From Lutraria lutraria (lineage: Eukaryota; Mollusca; Bivalvia; Venerida; Mactridae), in assembly GCA_964023205.1 (NCBI GenBank), contig OZ026848.1:27515912-27579911 (forward strand): a stretch of 64,000 bases of DNA, given 5' to 3'. The notes under the pieces were generated by a model. That model saw only the letters and a list, made by a program, of their open reading frames with translations. It was not told the origin of the DNA and did not search any database. The stretch's first letter is position 1; the number at the start of each line of letters is the position of its first letter. The position numbers were made by a program, and so were the translations under genes. Positions 1 to 10,843 of the stretch are shown here, piece by piece.

Positions 1-504
1 ATCAAGATAAGGCTTTGTACATTTGATACAGCCGAATAGATGGAAACAAAACTTAAAACTGTCTAGGTTATTCATTACCCCCCCCCCCCTCTTATTCTCA
101 GAAAACAAAATCAAATATCCTGGCTTTAAATGATTACATTTAAGAGAGATTTGTAAGATAAACCAACGATGGTCATGCTTATTACGTTCAAAGATTTCCA
201 AGCAAATCGAAAGATTAAAACGTTTTCGTTCAAATTGAACAACAGATCCCTATATATAGTTAAATAAACGTCATTAAAGACATTCTACTATTATGTAGAT
301 TTAAAGATGGTAATTTTAAATATATTTTTTGGTCCCATCGTAATACGAGCTTAATGAATATGTCGATTTTAAGAATGAATGTGTCTACAAGATTCTTTTT
401 CCTAAATAGACGTCTTAAATGATACTTAATTTAGATTATCATTTCAGTTGAAGTCCCCCCGCGTGGCCTAGTTCAGGGTGAGTGCACGGTGACACAGTGC
501 GGAT
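1..504. other. AT-rich stretch, no gene seen
   Basis: No gene is visible. It holds a 12-base C run at 78-89. The last 60 bases (about 455-504), immediately 5' of the SINE head, are more GC-rich and may be a remnant of an older insertion. Confidence 0.5.
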
Positions 505-823
505 CAAGGTATGATCGATGGTCGAGTGGTAAGCCGCTGGATTACTAAACGAAAAGTCGTGGGTTCGAAGCACGGCTCTATTATAATTTCTCAGGGACAC
601 TTTTCACTGTCCCCATCCCAACCACCGAGCCAGGTACGGAGTCTACAAAATCACAGGAAAAGGGGCGGGGCGTGTATCAGTGCTTTACACTGGATACAAT
701 AAAGAACAAGACAAAACTATTCAAAAAGAGTTAGGGATATAAATATTATCATATCTCCCTTCTCTGGTGCGACTCTTAAATGTCCATAGCTGTCGAATGG
801 GCCGTTAAACCACAGATAAATAC
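505..823 (+). mobile_element. tRNA-headed SINE, family A, full-length copy
   Basis: A pol III promoter is visible: A-box TGGTCGAGTGG at 519-529 and B-box GGGTTCGAAG at 561-570, the normal spacing for a tRNA head. A family-specific body follows, with a CACTGTCCCCATCCCAACC segment and then a GGCGTGTATCAGTGC segment. The 3' part (about 781-823), near CCATAGCTGTCGAATGGG, is the block best shared with the copy at 15384-15700. I infer a non-autonomous, pol III-transcribed retroposon that depends on a LINE. The short reading frame over the head is a by-product of higher GC. Other copies: 15384, 18991, 20830, 36056 and 44350. Confidence 0.8.
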
Positions 824-851
824 AGTGCGGAACACTTATCTCGGGATCGAG

Positions 852-1080
852 ATTTTACGCCCCCTTTTCAACAGTCAGAGTCATATGAGGCAGACAGTTC
901 ACCTAACCATCGTCCCTGGGAAAAACCAGTACTAGTCTCCCATCCTCTGTAAGCAACTGTCTACTTTATCAGATAAAGAGACCTGGCCGGTAGCTAGGCT
1001 CGAACTCACGACCCTCCATTCGTGAGAGGTTGCAGTGATTTGAAGTCAGCGACCTTAATTACACGACCACGGAGTCGGGT
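852..1080 (-). mobile_element. tRNA-headed SINE, family B, copy 1
   Basis: Read on the minus strand, the head starts at about 1080 with GTGGTCGTGTAATTAAGG (A-box region). It then has an anticodon-like loop CTTCAAA, a long variable arm and a B-box GAGTTCGAGCC. The tail contains GGTGAACTGTCTGCCTCAT and ends near GGGGGCGTAAAATC. The layout is that of a class II (Ser/Leu/Sec-like) tRNA-derived SINE. Three relatives lie at 36959, 51020 and 57510, all in the same orientation. Position 852 is the approximate 3' end. Confidence 0.8.
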
Positions 1081-1840
1081 GTTCAGGGTTGTGGGCTAGA
1101 ACACTGCGTTCTTGTTGCGTTTATTGAGAAGGTCAGAAGTTTATGATAATCTACTGACCAATCAGTGAACCACAAAGACGTTCCTAAATCGCTTGTAGAA
1201 CACGATGCTCTTCAAGCAATACATTAACAACATTATTTGTCAAAATTTGGATTCAGTGAAAGGAGAAGCGATACTTTTCTTAGATATTCCGTCACCCGTC
1301 AGAGTGACAGACAACAGACAACTCGCGAACTATCGATCAAATGTTAAACGCTTCAACTATGGCAGACAACCGACTAATTTGTCAAAACTACCACATGCTT
1401 TATCTTAAAAAGTCAGCTGAGACAAGAATATCAAACATTATTTTTGTTATTTTCTCATGTAAATCAATGGTTTATCTCAGGTACAAGTCAAAACAATGGC
1501 GCCAATACAAGTGACACAAATAGGTAGATCTTATAAAACAGAATCATATTAATCAATCCACTCTATCTTAAAAACAAATCTACGTATAACTAACTGTTTA
1601 GTACGTTGTATAAGGTACTTATCAATTCGATGAATGACTGAATATCGTTTATATGGAAACCGGATATTAAAACAAAACGACCGTTTGAAGCAAAACGTCT
1701 GACAGACGGAGCAATTTAGATTTTTTTCCTCTTTGATGTCATGGAAAAGTTGGGGGCGCATATTTCGTAATAATTAACTATCGTCAATGCATTGATGAAT
1801 AATTTTGTGCGTTCCGGCTCCAATTGTAAACTTGACATAA
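1081..1840. other. no gene or repeat recognised
   Basis: Short frames at 1205-1408 (+) and 1549-1761 (-) have no recognisable motif and are of chance length for this base composition. Confidence 0.5.
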
Positions 1841-2016
1841 TCAAAGTGCTGAAAGTACTCATGGAAACTAAACGTACATAGACTTAAACTGCAACATGGA
1901 ACGGGAACCAGTTTAGCAACTGCATGACGGATGTAGAAAACATAGTTCTTCGGTTCTCATACGCGCCGACAGAGTAACGGCTATGGAAAGGGCAACGTTC
2001 GGCTTTCAAAAACGAA
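1841..2016 (+). repeat. dispersed repeat family G, copy 1
   Basis: About 175 bp, similar to 7851-8009 (+) and, reversed, to 50491-50681 and 56903-57072. The best conserved block is TGCAACATGGAACGGGAAC. Further blocks read CATGGAAACT, GATGTAGAAAA and, near the end, GGCTATGGAAAG. No tRNA promoter boxes, terminal inverted repeats or reading frame are apparent, so the class is unknown. It could be part of a larger element. Confidence 0.65.
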
Positions 2017-3205
2017 ACTGAAAGGAAACCTTAGATTTACCGTCTAATAACGATCATATCACATTTCACAGAAAAGCTTTATTCTGGCATACTCAGTTGT
2101 TAATCAAGCGTCCAGTATCACCACGAAGGATGCGTGTACTAAAACGTAATACAACACCGTTATTTGCAGCTATACGGGACTTGGGATAACATATTTGACT
2201 CAGAGATGACCATTAGCACTTCTTAATTTCCGTTTTTTAAAGGACAATCACATTCATTGGATATCCCCCGTGGTAACTCTCAAGTACAAAGCGTTAACGT
2301 TGATGATATATTGGTTTAGATCATCGGAAATAAAACGTCTGTGGTCATTTTGATTAGAATTAATTCGTCTATCAACCACCCCGCATGTCTCGAACAGGTG
2401 AATATGTCTGAATAAATTGAATCAGAAAATGCCAGTATTCTTGTTATTTATGAAGAACTGTTTTCACATCCAGTTAATACAGAACACAATCTGGGTAGGG
2501 CGGAAGTTCAGAGAGATGATACGCAAGCGTCTTTATAAATAAGACCGACCACGTGGACTCTACAATTACAAGGAATGAGTGTATTTCTAAGCTTTATTTG
2601 TCATGTTAAACGTTTTATGAGGTAATTAGAATGACGAGGATAGTTTTTATGACACGAGAACTTGAGTCGGATTCCTTTGTGTGAGGCTACTTAACCTATG
2701 TATATTTGTTTACAAATAAGATCTTTATGTATTAATCAGCTTTTTGTTTTTGTATATTTTTCATACAGTCATGGTTTATTAAATGAATTAAATACCAAAA
2801 TCGTTCATACCCAAGCGCATTATTTTCTGAAAAAAATGGGTTTATCCGAATGTGGACCGAAACAAAAGTCGTGAATTACGCAAACACGTGGAGTAATTTT
2901 CTGAAATGTTACATTTTGATAGATGATTTGCCTGCAGGTTTATATTAATTTTCCAGTTTATTTCTAGAAACATAAAATAGTTCGGAAGTGAAATATATTA
3001 ACGCGCACCTGAGTTCCGTACAATCAGCTGTTTGGAAATCATGCTTACCAAAACATATTTGTTGCCTACACAGAAATAAACAAAAAGAACACAAGTAAAT
3101 TACAGGTCGGTATTTTCAAAATTAATGATATAATTTAAATGTAGAAATTATAGCTGATCAACTGAAGTACCTCCTTCACATTTACAGCTTCTGATTTTCC
3201 AGTGC
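2017..3205. other. no gene or repeat recognised
   Basis: AT-rich with no frame of 60 codons or more. It directly abuts the left terminal inverted repeat at 3206. Confidence 0.5.
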
Positions 3206-3244
3206 TAGTGTTGGGAATCCACGTGACCTAGTGACGTCACAAAG
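3206..3244 (+). repeat. left terminal inverted repeat of satellite-core transposon
   Basis: Begins TAGTGTTGGGAATCC. It contains the E-box palindrome CACGTG (3220-3225) and the CRE-type palindrome TGACGTCA (3232-3239), and ends CACAAAG. It pairs with 6129-6167. Confidence 0.8.
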
Positions 3245-4578
3245 GTTGGACGGTGGGGCTAGACGGAACGAGATGACAAGATGCTATTTACCTTGAAGAT
3301 GGGACTTGATACATAATGTGGTCATATTTTAATGCCAAATACCTATGGTAGTACAATAAATTCTCTCCCAAGAAACGCATGTTTATGAATGTTATTTTAC
3401 AGATCACAATACATCGATAACACATATCTATGCATAGTGTGTAGTGTTTGTTTATCTTACAATATAGATTTTATTATGTTGCCTTTTACTGTTGATCGAG
3501 ATAATTATAAACAAAAATATATATAAATAAAAATAAAAGTTTAATTTCTGCGTAGATGTTAATATCATTATCTCAAATACCTACATGCTCTGTCTTTTAT
3601 AAGATTAACAATGTTTTGGCATTGCTTGCAGTTGTTTTGATATTATGATCTGAGTACATGCATGTATAAGTTATTGTATTGTAAGTCTTTGTTGAATTAT
3701 ACTTCGCCCTAAAAAATAACACTTTCCGTTTTTTCTGATGTTTAAGAAATTTAACTCAACATTGAAGATATTATTTCATTGATCATTACTTCAAATGATT
3801 ATGTTGTATAATACTGACTGCATGTGTGTAAGTATCCTTCCATCCACATTGCAGTGTATTTCAATGCCTTGACTATCCCTTGACTTAACGTGTATAAAAT
3901 GGCTGTATCTATACACTGAATGCATTGTTTGTTGATGTATACAATGAATATATGGAAAAAGCCAAACTGATTTGTCCACAGGTAAGTAAAAATCGACATT
4001 CTCTTGACCGCAAGTGCTTCAATAATTGTTTAAATTATGCCCAATAATTCTTTTAAAAATGCAACAAAAACTAGTCATGACTTAAATAGAAATATTGTGC
4101 AACATGAAACATTTAGACACACAATTATGATCCTATGTCCAGAGTTTATTCATATAAAATAAAATTGTTTAAGTTCAAAAGCGTGTTTGTAATGCTAGTT
4201 ATACTAAGGGTGATACAGTTATACCTTATAAGGATTTGTATAGATTGCGTTTATCCCCGGGGCACAAATATTACAATAAGGACGTAGTGAAAACATTTTA
4301 GTATATATCTATTAAAATGTTCAGTATTTTGTTACTAAAATAAAAAAGTATAATTTATCATTAACCAGCTCACGAAGAAGCATTACAGTAAATACTTAAA
4401 TGGATTTATTAGACATACCTTTAGTATAAAATATACATATTCTAAAATTGTTTACAAGTATTAGCACAGTGGTATAAAAGGTGTTAACGTTATTTTATTC
4501 TTATTATTTCATGATCAGGTGTATAGCGAATCTCGTGTTAGAGTCGCACATACGCCCTTGTTTTTTAGTTTGTGTCGT

Positions 4579-5831
4579 GCTATTCTCACGACACCGTTTT
4601 GCAAATAAAACGACGTGTTATTTTTACGGCACCGTTTTGCAAATAAAACGACGTGTTATTCTCACGGCACCGTAAGTAAATAAAACGACGTGTTATTCTC
4701 ACGGCACCGTTAGTAAATAAAACGACGTGTTATTCTTACGGCACCGTGTTGCAAATAAAACGACGTGTTATTCTCACGGCACCGTTAGTAAATAAAACGA
4801 CGTGTTAATCTCACGGCACCGTTAGTGAATAAAACGACGTGTTATACTTACGGCACCGTTTTGTAAATAAAACGACGTGCTATTCTCACGGCACCGTTAG
4901 TAAATAAAACGACGTGTTATTCTCACGGCACCGTTAGTAAATAAAACGACGTGTTATTCTTACGGCACCGTTTTGTAAATAAAACGACGTGTTATTCTCA
5001 CGGCACCGTTAGTAAATAAAACGACGTGTTATTCTCACGGCACCGTTAGTGAATAAAACGACGTGTTATTCTTACGGCACCGTTAGTAAATAAAACGACG
5101 TGTTATTCTCACGGCACCGTTTTGTAAATAAAACGACGTGCTATTCTCACGGCACCGTTAGTAAATAAAACGACGTGTTATTCTCACGGCACCGTTAGTA
5201 AATAAAACGACGTGTTATTCTTACGGCACCGTTTTGTAAATAAAACGACGTGTTATTCTCACGGCACCGTTAGTAAATAAAACGACGTGTTATTCTCACG
5301 GCACCGTTAGTAAATAAAACGACGTGTTATTCTCACGGCACCGTTAGTAAATAAAACGACGTGTTATTCTCACGGCACCGTTAGTGAATAAAACGACGTG
5401 TTATTCTTACGGCACCGTTTTGTAAATAAAACGACGTGCTATTCTCACGGCACCGTTAGTAAATAAAACGACGTGTTATTCTCACGGCACCGTTAGTAAA
5501 TAAAACGACGTGTTATTCTTACGGCACCGTTTTGTAAATAAAACGACGTGTTATTCTCACGACACCGTTAGTAAATAAAACGACGTGTTATTCTCACGGC
5601 ACCGTTAGTAAATAAAACTACGTGCTATTCTTACGGCACCGTTTTGTAAATAAAACGACGTGTTATTCTCACGGCACCGTTAATGAATAAAACGACGTGT
5701 TATTCTTACGGCACCTTTTTTTAAATAAAAACACGTGTTATTCTCACGGCACCATTAGTAAATAAAACGACGTGTTATTCTTACGGCACCGTGTTGCCAA
5801 TAAAACGACGTGTTATTCTTACGACGCCGTG
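4579..5831 (+). repeat. 37/38-bp satellite array, about 33 units
   Basis: The unit reads AAATAAAACGACGTG, then (T/C)TATTC(T/C)TCACGGCACCG or its CTTACGG variant, then TTAGT (37 bp) or TTTTGT (38 bp). The two linker types follow a partial higher-order pattern, commonly two TTAGT units and one TTTTGT unit (about 112 bp). The edge units diverge (TTTTGC, GTGTTGC), as is usual at array margins. Internal units are nearly identical, which suggests recent homogenisation or expansion. There are no variable spacers, so it is not a CRISPR. The homologous array at 45732-46353 is inverted, shorter and more diverged. Confidence 0.92.
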
Positions 5832-6032
5832 GTTTGAGTGAGTTAAAAAAGTAGTTAAGTCATTTCCTAAAATGTTCTTTTAAAAATAACGCTCAGTTTT
5901 ACAATACTGTCAAACGGTTTGGACAAGAAAAGTAAAAGAGTAGAGGGCTTTCAGTGACAAAACTCTGAACCGGAGGTGGCTCTTCATGCAAGGAATTGCA
6001 GCAGTTATGTGGAAAACAACAATAAAGCACTG

Positions 6033-6110
6033 ACATGGTGTCTTTCTTGTTCGACTGACTGAAAACGAACAAGCGCGTTTTCTGTCAGTCGAACTAGAAA
6101 AACACCATGT
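6033..6110. repeat. subterminal hairpin of transposon copy 1
   Basis: A 34-bp inverted repeat: left arm 6033-6066 starts ACATGGTGTC and right arm 6077-6110 ends ACACCATGT. About 31 of 34 positions pair around a 10-base loop (6067-6076). It lies 18 bp inside the right TIR. A hairpin beside one end recalls Helitron 3' ends, but long TIRs argue against a Helitron. Confidence 0.8.
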
Positions 6111-6128
6111 TATCTTAATCCACGATAA

Positions 6129-6167
6129 CTTTGTGACATCACTAGGTCACGTGGATTCCCCACACTG
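6129..6167 (-). repeat. right terminal inverted repeat of satellite-core transposon
   Basis: Reverse complement starts CAGTGTGGGGAATCC. It keeps CACGTG but has TGATGTCA where the left end has TGACGTCA. The flank after 6167 (AGTGTGGA) does not clearly duplicate the flank before 3206 (TCCAGTGC). Confidence 0.8.
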
Positions 6168-6301
6168 AGTGTGGAACGAAATATATCTATGTAGTATGTT
6201 TTATGTGGATTTTTATGTTGGAGAAAAATTAATGTGAGTTTTTTTTGCCCGGCCTCCCTTCTTGATCTACTGTCTGGATTATTTATCTATTTCTTCGGAT
6301 C

Positions 6302-6577
6302 TAACGTCATTTTCAACATTATTTCAGTCATATCGTGGCTGGCACTTATCCTAACCAGCGTCCATGGATTTCATTTTGGGCTTAACCAGTACTAACCACA
6401 ATCTATCCACAAGCTGCTATACTAAGCTACCCCACATAATTCAGAGGTGGAGGACAATTTATCATATGATGTAAAATCTTCAGTCGTCATGGACAGTGAC
6501 AGTCTCGCCCGAGGTTCGAACTCACAACCTCTTGATCAGTAGACCAAAGCTCTAACCACTGAGTTAACCGGATGTGT
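6302..6577 (-). mobile_element. tRNA-headed SINE with family-C-like tail
   Basis: On the minus strand the head reads CACATCCGGTTAACTCAGTGG, with B-box GAGTTCGAACC at about 6511-6521. The distal part (6302-6345) matches the family C tail, ending in a GTTGAAAATGACGTTA-type sequence. The head differs from other C copies, suggesting a chimera of a different tRNA head with a shared tail. Confidence 0.65.
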
Positions 6578-6629
6578 TGTTACTGTATTGTAAAGACATA
6601 AACGTAGTATGAACAACTTATTTGTTCAT

Positions 6630-6735
6630 TTGGGTTTACCGCCGTTTTTCAACCATTTTTTTTCATTTAAATATGGCGACCGATTCACGTAACAAGTTTT
6701 TCCTGGTGGGTATTCTAACATGTACTAAGTAACTG
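6630..6735 (-). mobile_element. family C SINE, 3' fragment
   Basis: Only the tail is present. Plus-strand landmarks are TTTACCGCCG, TATGGCGACCGATTCACG and GGGTATTCTAAC, as in 22848-23102. The tRNA head is missing. Confidence 0.6.
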
Positions 6736-7850
6736 TAAACAACATATTTTTTCTCAAGATATCAACGCACGAACAATAAAAATATCTTATTTCTTGAGGA
6801 AACTATATAATCACTGACGGTATCATATTTTATTGTTCGATACTGCTTATTAACAATTAAACGAAAAATATGAGTGGCAGTGTATTTAGGCTCATGCAAT
6901 AATTCTTTGTGACTATTTTTCTTTTCGAAACTTTAAATATTTGAATTGCGATTCAATCTTAATTGTGCCATATACTAACTTTATATTTGTCTATGTTCAT
7001 ACTTTTCATGCTCTTTAATCGTAATTAAATTTTATTCAGCTACAATACCAAAGCCTTAGTTTTCGTGTAATGCACCACATTCAATCAAACTTATTATTCT
7101 GGCTCTTTTTTATTTTGTTAGATCTACTACAAGTCAGTTTTACCAATTTATACGACTTATCCTTCATCTTTCATTCTTATGAATACATTTTCCTTATTAG
7201 TATTATATACTTGTTACTTATCATTTTATCTAAATACGCGCTACATGAACATTAGATGTCGATGCGCCATAAAACAACATTAAGCATTAAACATACTATC
7301 CGACTTCACCGATTAATCTCTCGGATAGTTCCTTTAAAACTGGAGAGCTCTTATATATGGAGCGACACGAGATTAATGACATACCAAATACCGATTAATA
7401 GGATTTGCCGTACAATTAATCTAAGAGTGAAACATCTTTCCACGCCAGTAATTGCATCTTGCTTCTCGTCTGTCGAAGCTGTAAAACAGAGGCCTTTCAA
7501 CCAATTCGAATTTTTGCGATTACTCCGTCGTTAAATCATACATTACTTCGTCTAATCGTGTGGTCCAAGATCGTATAGACAAGAGTAATAATCATAGCTT
7601 GGTCTTTGGTCATTTTTTAAAACTGTCCAAAGTCAACTAGTCCGAGGCTTGAGGCTTGTCTTTAATCTATTTATGAATATTATGTTTAAGTTAATGCTCG
7701 TGTCTGAACATGTGCCTATATATCGCAAAATGTTTTCTAGACAGAAAGCGGCGCGAGGTTGGATATAAATTATGAAGTATGTGTTTGTTAAGTGGACAAC
7801 GGAAAGATGAAATTGTTGAAGTAGATTTAGTTGGTTACTAAGAAAGATAT
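6736..7850. other. no gene recognised
   Basis: Two adjacent frames (7070-7255 and 7256-7534, +) contain no family motif. The first is hydrophobic only because the DNA is T-rich. Confidence 0.45.
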
Positions 7851-8009
7851 ATCAAAGTACTGGAAGTATTCATGGAAACTGAACTTACATAGACTTGCGC
7901 TGCAACATGGAACGGGAACTAGTTTAACAATTGCATAGCCGATACAGAAAAACGTAGCACTTTGGTCCGCATCAAAATTCGTGCGCACCATTCAGTTTCC
8001 AAAAAACAT
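7851..8009 (+). repeat. dispersed repeat family G, copy 2
   Basis: Aligns from ATCAAAGTACTG to the TTTCCAAAAAAC region with the copies at 1841, 50491 and 56903. It shares CATGGAAACTGAA and TGCAACATGGAACGGGAAC. Confidence 0.65.
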
Positions 8010-8754
8010 CGAAAAGAAATCCATTCCCCGCTCATAGTACCACCGTACGTTTCGTCATTGACAATCCATACCAAGTGACGAAATTGTACTTGGGTGAATT
8101 AATAGTTTGTTGGCCGGGAGTGCATCGGATTCAAGCTTCAATTAAATATTGATTGCATCGCATTGTAGCGAAAAATTGTCTCAGATGCACAAGTTTGCTC
8201 ACCAGATATATCAGCCATTGATCAAATAAAAGCTAATGATGTCTTGTTCCGTCCAATTTTAGGCCAGCCGAAGTGATACTAGTATAGTCTAGTGTCCTTC
8301 CTTCTTCGTACATGCAACCAATACTTGTTTCTAGTTTTTGGACTGCATTTTACAAAGGACATGAAACTTACCATAATTTGGGCTAAAATGATTTTTGTCA
8401 TGTTTTCCTATTCGTTGTAGCGTACATGGTTTCTTTACATTACAACGCGTTTTACTAGTATGAACGAACGAAGACAGAAAAGTTACAAAACACTCAAGTA
8501 CTTTGTGGATATTTTTTTATCTCAATTCTTCATAGCTTACCCTGTGGCGTATAGTTTTTACAAACAAGTTGTTGTTAATACGATAAACAGTAAAACCAAT
8601 ATTTAGTGTTAGGTTAATACATGCAGTAGATATATTTCAGGACAAACGCCTTTAAACACAATGTCTACAACACGACCGTCATATAAAACATGTGCTGCAT
8701 TCGGAGTTCGAACTCACGCATCCATTTAATGCTTGACCTATTAATCGTATTTAT
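8010..8754. other. no gene recognised
   Basis: A B-box-like GGAGTTCGAACTC at about 8702-8714 may be the worn head of another SINE. Nothing else is supported. Confidence 0.35.
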
Positions 8755-8974
8755 TTTTCAACACTTTCTCAGTTATAGACGGCGGCTGAATCACCTAACC
8801 AGATTTTTTCTGGACTTATTAATCATCTTTTCACAAGGAACCTACAACTTCTCCACATGTAGAAGAAAATCGACATTTTTGTCTAATTTTAATGGGAAGG
8901 TATATATGACCTGCCACGACCGGGAATTGAACCCAAATCGTCGGGAACATCACCCATTGAGCTAAGCCGATGTG
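8755..8974 (-). mobile_element. family C SINE
   Basis: The tail landmark GACGGCGGCTGAATCACC lies at about 8778-8795. The middle has ACTTCTCCACATGTAG and a TTTTTGTCTAATTTT stretch. The tRNA head at the right has a degenerate B-box (GGGAATTGAACCC on plus), followed by CATTGAGCTAAGCC. The 91-codon frame through it is coincidental. Confidence 0.7.
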
Positions 8975-9455
8975 TTATCTCTGTTTGAACATGGCTGCTT
9001 TGCCATAATCGGACGGTACGTGAGAATTATTAAAGAACGTCACAATCATGATTTTTCATACTTCAGAATATTCAAAACCATTTCTCGTCCAGTGAGAATT
9101 CACTAAGTAAAGATATAATTCAAGAGACAAATGTTCTCAGGCAATACTGTTAAGAACTTGTAATTAATACGAACGTTGTAGACAGATTAACAATGATACA
9201 ATATACGACACAAATGTATCTAACAAATGTTGATGTTAGGTGCAGGAAACCCATAACGTTGCTCTAAGACAAGACTCTCATGGTAATGATTATGCTACAA
9301 GACATACAAGGAAGAATTAAGGTACCACGGAAACTCAACGCTAAAATTAACCACAGTCAAACGCAATACGGTGAATGATTTCTAAAATATTTATTTTTAG
9401 GATAGATTTTGGAACTAAACTCAAGGTAATTTCCATGAATAATTTCTTTTTAAAG
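8975..9455. other. no gene or repeat recognised
   Basis: AT-rich spacer between two SINEs, with no frame over 60 codons. Confidence 0.45.
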
Positions 9456-9710
9456 GGTTTAACGCCGGTTTTTTTTCTCAAAGAAATGTCTGTCATGTAC
9501 GGCAGCCGAATCACCAAACCAGACTTATATACTAGTAGTATATTCTAATCAGTGCTAATTTACCCTTCTACACGAACCGGCAACTACCCTACATAGTGAG
9601 AAAAAAACTACATTTTTGTCTAATTTCCAGGAAGGGTAGGACCTGCCGCGACTGCATTTTTGGGAATCAAACGAGGATCACCAGGTTACAAATCAAGCGC
9701 ACTAACTTTA
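9456..9710 (-). mobile_element. family C SINE
   Basis: Starts at the tail with TTTAACGCCGG, then ACGGCAGCCGAATCACC, ACGAACCGGCAAC and TGCCGCGACTGC. The B-box is worn (GGGAATCAAACGAGG on plus) and a small insertion precedes it. The head runs out near 9710. Confidence 0.7.
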
Positions 9711-10692
9711 AAAGACAGTCAAACATTTCGACATTGAAATTCGTCTATTATTGGTCCGTGATAGACATAGTTCAATGTAGGTCATTCCACAAACATTTCT
9801 CGGTGCATTCATACACTTTCTAATAAATCTCATTTAAAGCATTTACTTGAATAAACGTCGATAATCATTAAGTCAGTTTAGTTTATAGACATACCACGAA
9901 ATGTTCCAGATTGTCGGGGTTTAGGGAGAGGAAGTGTTTTAGGGGACACGCTAGCTGATTTATATTCATGTTCTTGCTATTTTCGTTGTCGTAAATAATG
10001 TATGTATAGCCCTCTGGTATTCATAAGTCAATAAAGTAAAATTAATATTTTATTAATAATAGAGTTTTTTTTAAATGTTTAAAAAATCAATGAAACAAAA
10101 TCACACGATTATTTCATCTTGTACACGCTCTCATTTACACGATTTTTGCATGGGTATCATACATTTATTCACGTTTGTTACAACTCTTCATTACTGTTAT
10201 ACAAAAATCTACATTATGTTAATAATAGTGATTAGAAAGCGTTCGTGTAGATATGGTAACGATGGGCACTGAGCATGACACACATACAGTAACAATTAAA
10301 TGTTGACCAGTCTTTGCGTTTATGTATATCTATTACAAAAGATACTTATGTACCTTCTAGCGAACGGTTTGAGATGCGACTCATCGCTCAAGTAACATCG
10401 TATATATATTAGTAATTAGTGAAATTAATGCCAACGGCGACCCACTGTATTTGATCTCTATATTGACCTATCTGTCAATATGTACAAATAATACAACAAG
10501 AAATATCTAGGTATGGATCTATGGAAATGATCGGACCGAGAAAGTCACAATTTCAGCTTATGTAACTTAGAAAATTTGCGACAATATGGCCACAACATCT
10601 GCTTATATAACTAGGAAATAATATACAATAAATGGTAGAAACTATACGCGCCAGTCATTCTAATGCGTTAATATAACTTGTCAAGTATTATG
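9711..10692. other. no gene recognised
   Basis: Two small frames (9596-9823, partly SINE, and 10075-10272) have no recognisable content. Confidence 0.45.
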
Positions 10693-10843
10693 TTTACATA
10701 AAACATGTAAGCAAACAAGTAAATAATTTTATAATATTTGATTTATGTGTGTGTGTTTTTACATAAAACAAGTAAATATAATATTTGATTCATGTATTGC
10801 GTTTTTTTTTTACATAAAACAAGTAAATATAATTGATTCACAT
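10693..10843. repeat. decayed tandem repeat, three units of about 40-65 bp
   Basis: The core ACATAAAACAAGTAAATATAA plus TTTGATTCATGT occurs three times, separated by T-rich runs of variable length. The first unit is the longest and most diverged. Confidence 0.7.

Larger units (their letters stand above)
3206..6167. mobile_element. non-autonomous DNA transposon with satellite core, copy 1
   Basis: Bounded by 39-bp terminal inverted repeats (3206-3244 and 6129-6167) that match at 36 of 39 positions. Inside are a unique left arm, about 450 bp at 3870-4340 that the second copy lacks, the satellite array (4579-5831), and a right arm carrying a 34-bp hairpin (6033-6110). Segments 3538-3870 and 4340-4600 recur in reverse complement at about 46595-46880 and 46320-46570. 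No transposase frame is present, so it is non-autonomous. The ends read CAGTGTGGGGAATCC and TAGTGTTGGGAATCC. A CAGTG start is seen in some hAT elements, but no clean target-site duplication was found and the superfamily is open. The satellite-core layout also resembles molluscan pearl/HINE-type elements, though those lack such long TIRs. Confidence 0.8.

Noticed and set aside
3791..3979. Possible small protein shared by the two transposon copies (CNVDGR in both translations, also at 46459-46662)
   Set aside because: The shared residues follow from nucleotide homology. Indels shift the frame on either side and substitutions show no codon-position bias by eye.
4579..5831. CRISPR-like regular repeats
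   Set aside because: Units are contiguous head-to-tail with no unique spacers, and the genome is clearly eukaryotic.
3206..6167. Helitron/helentron assignment for the satellite-core element
   Set aside because: The hairpin and satellite core fit, but long matching TIRs do not; left unclassified.
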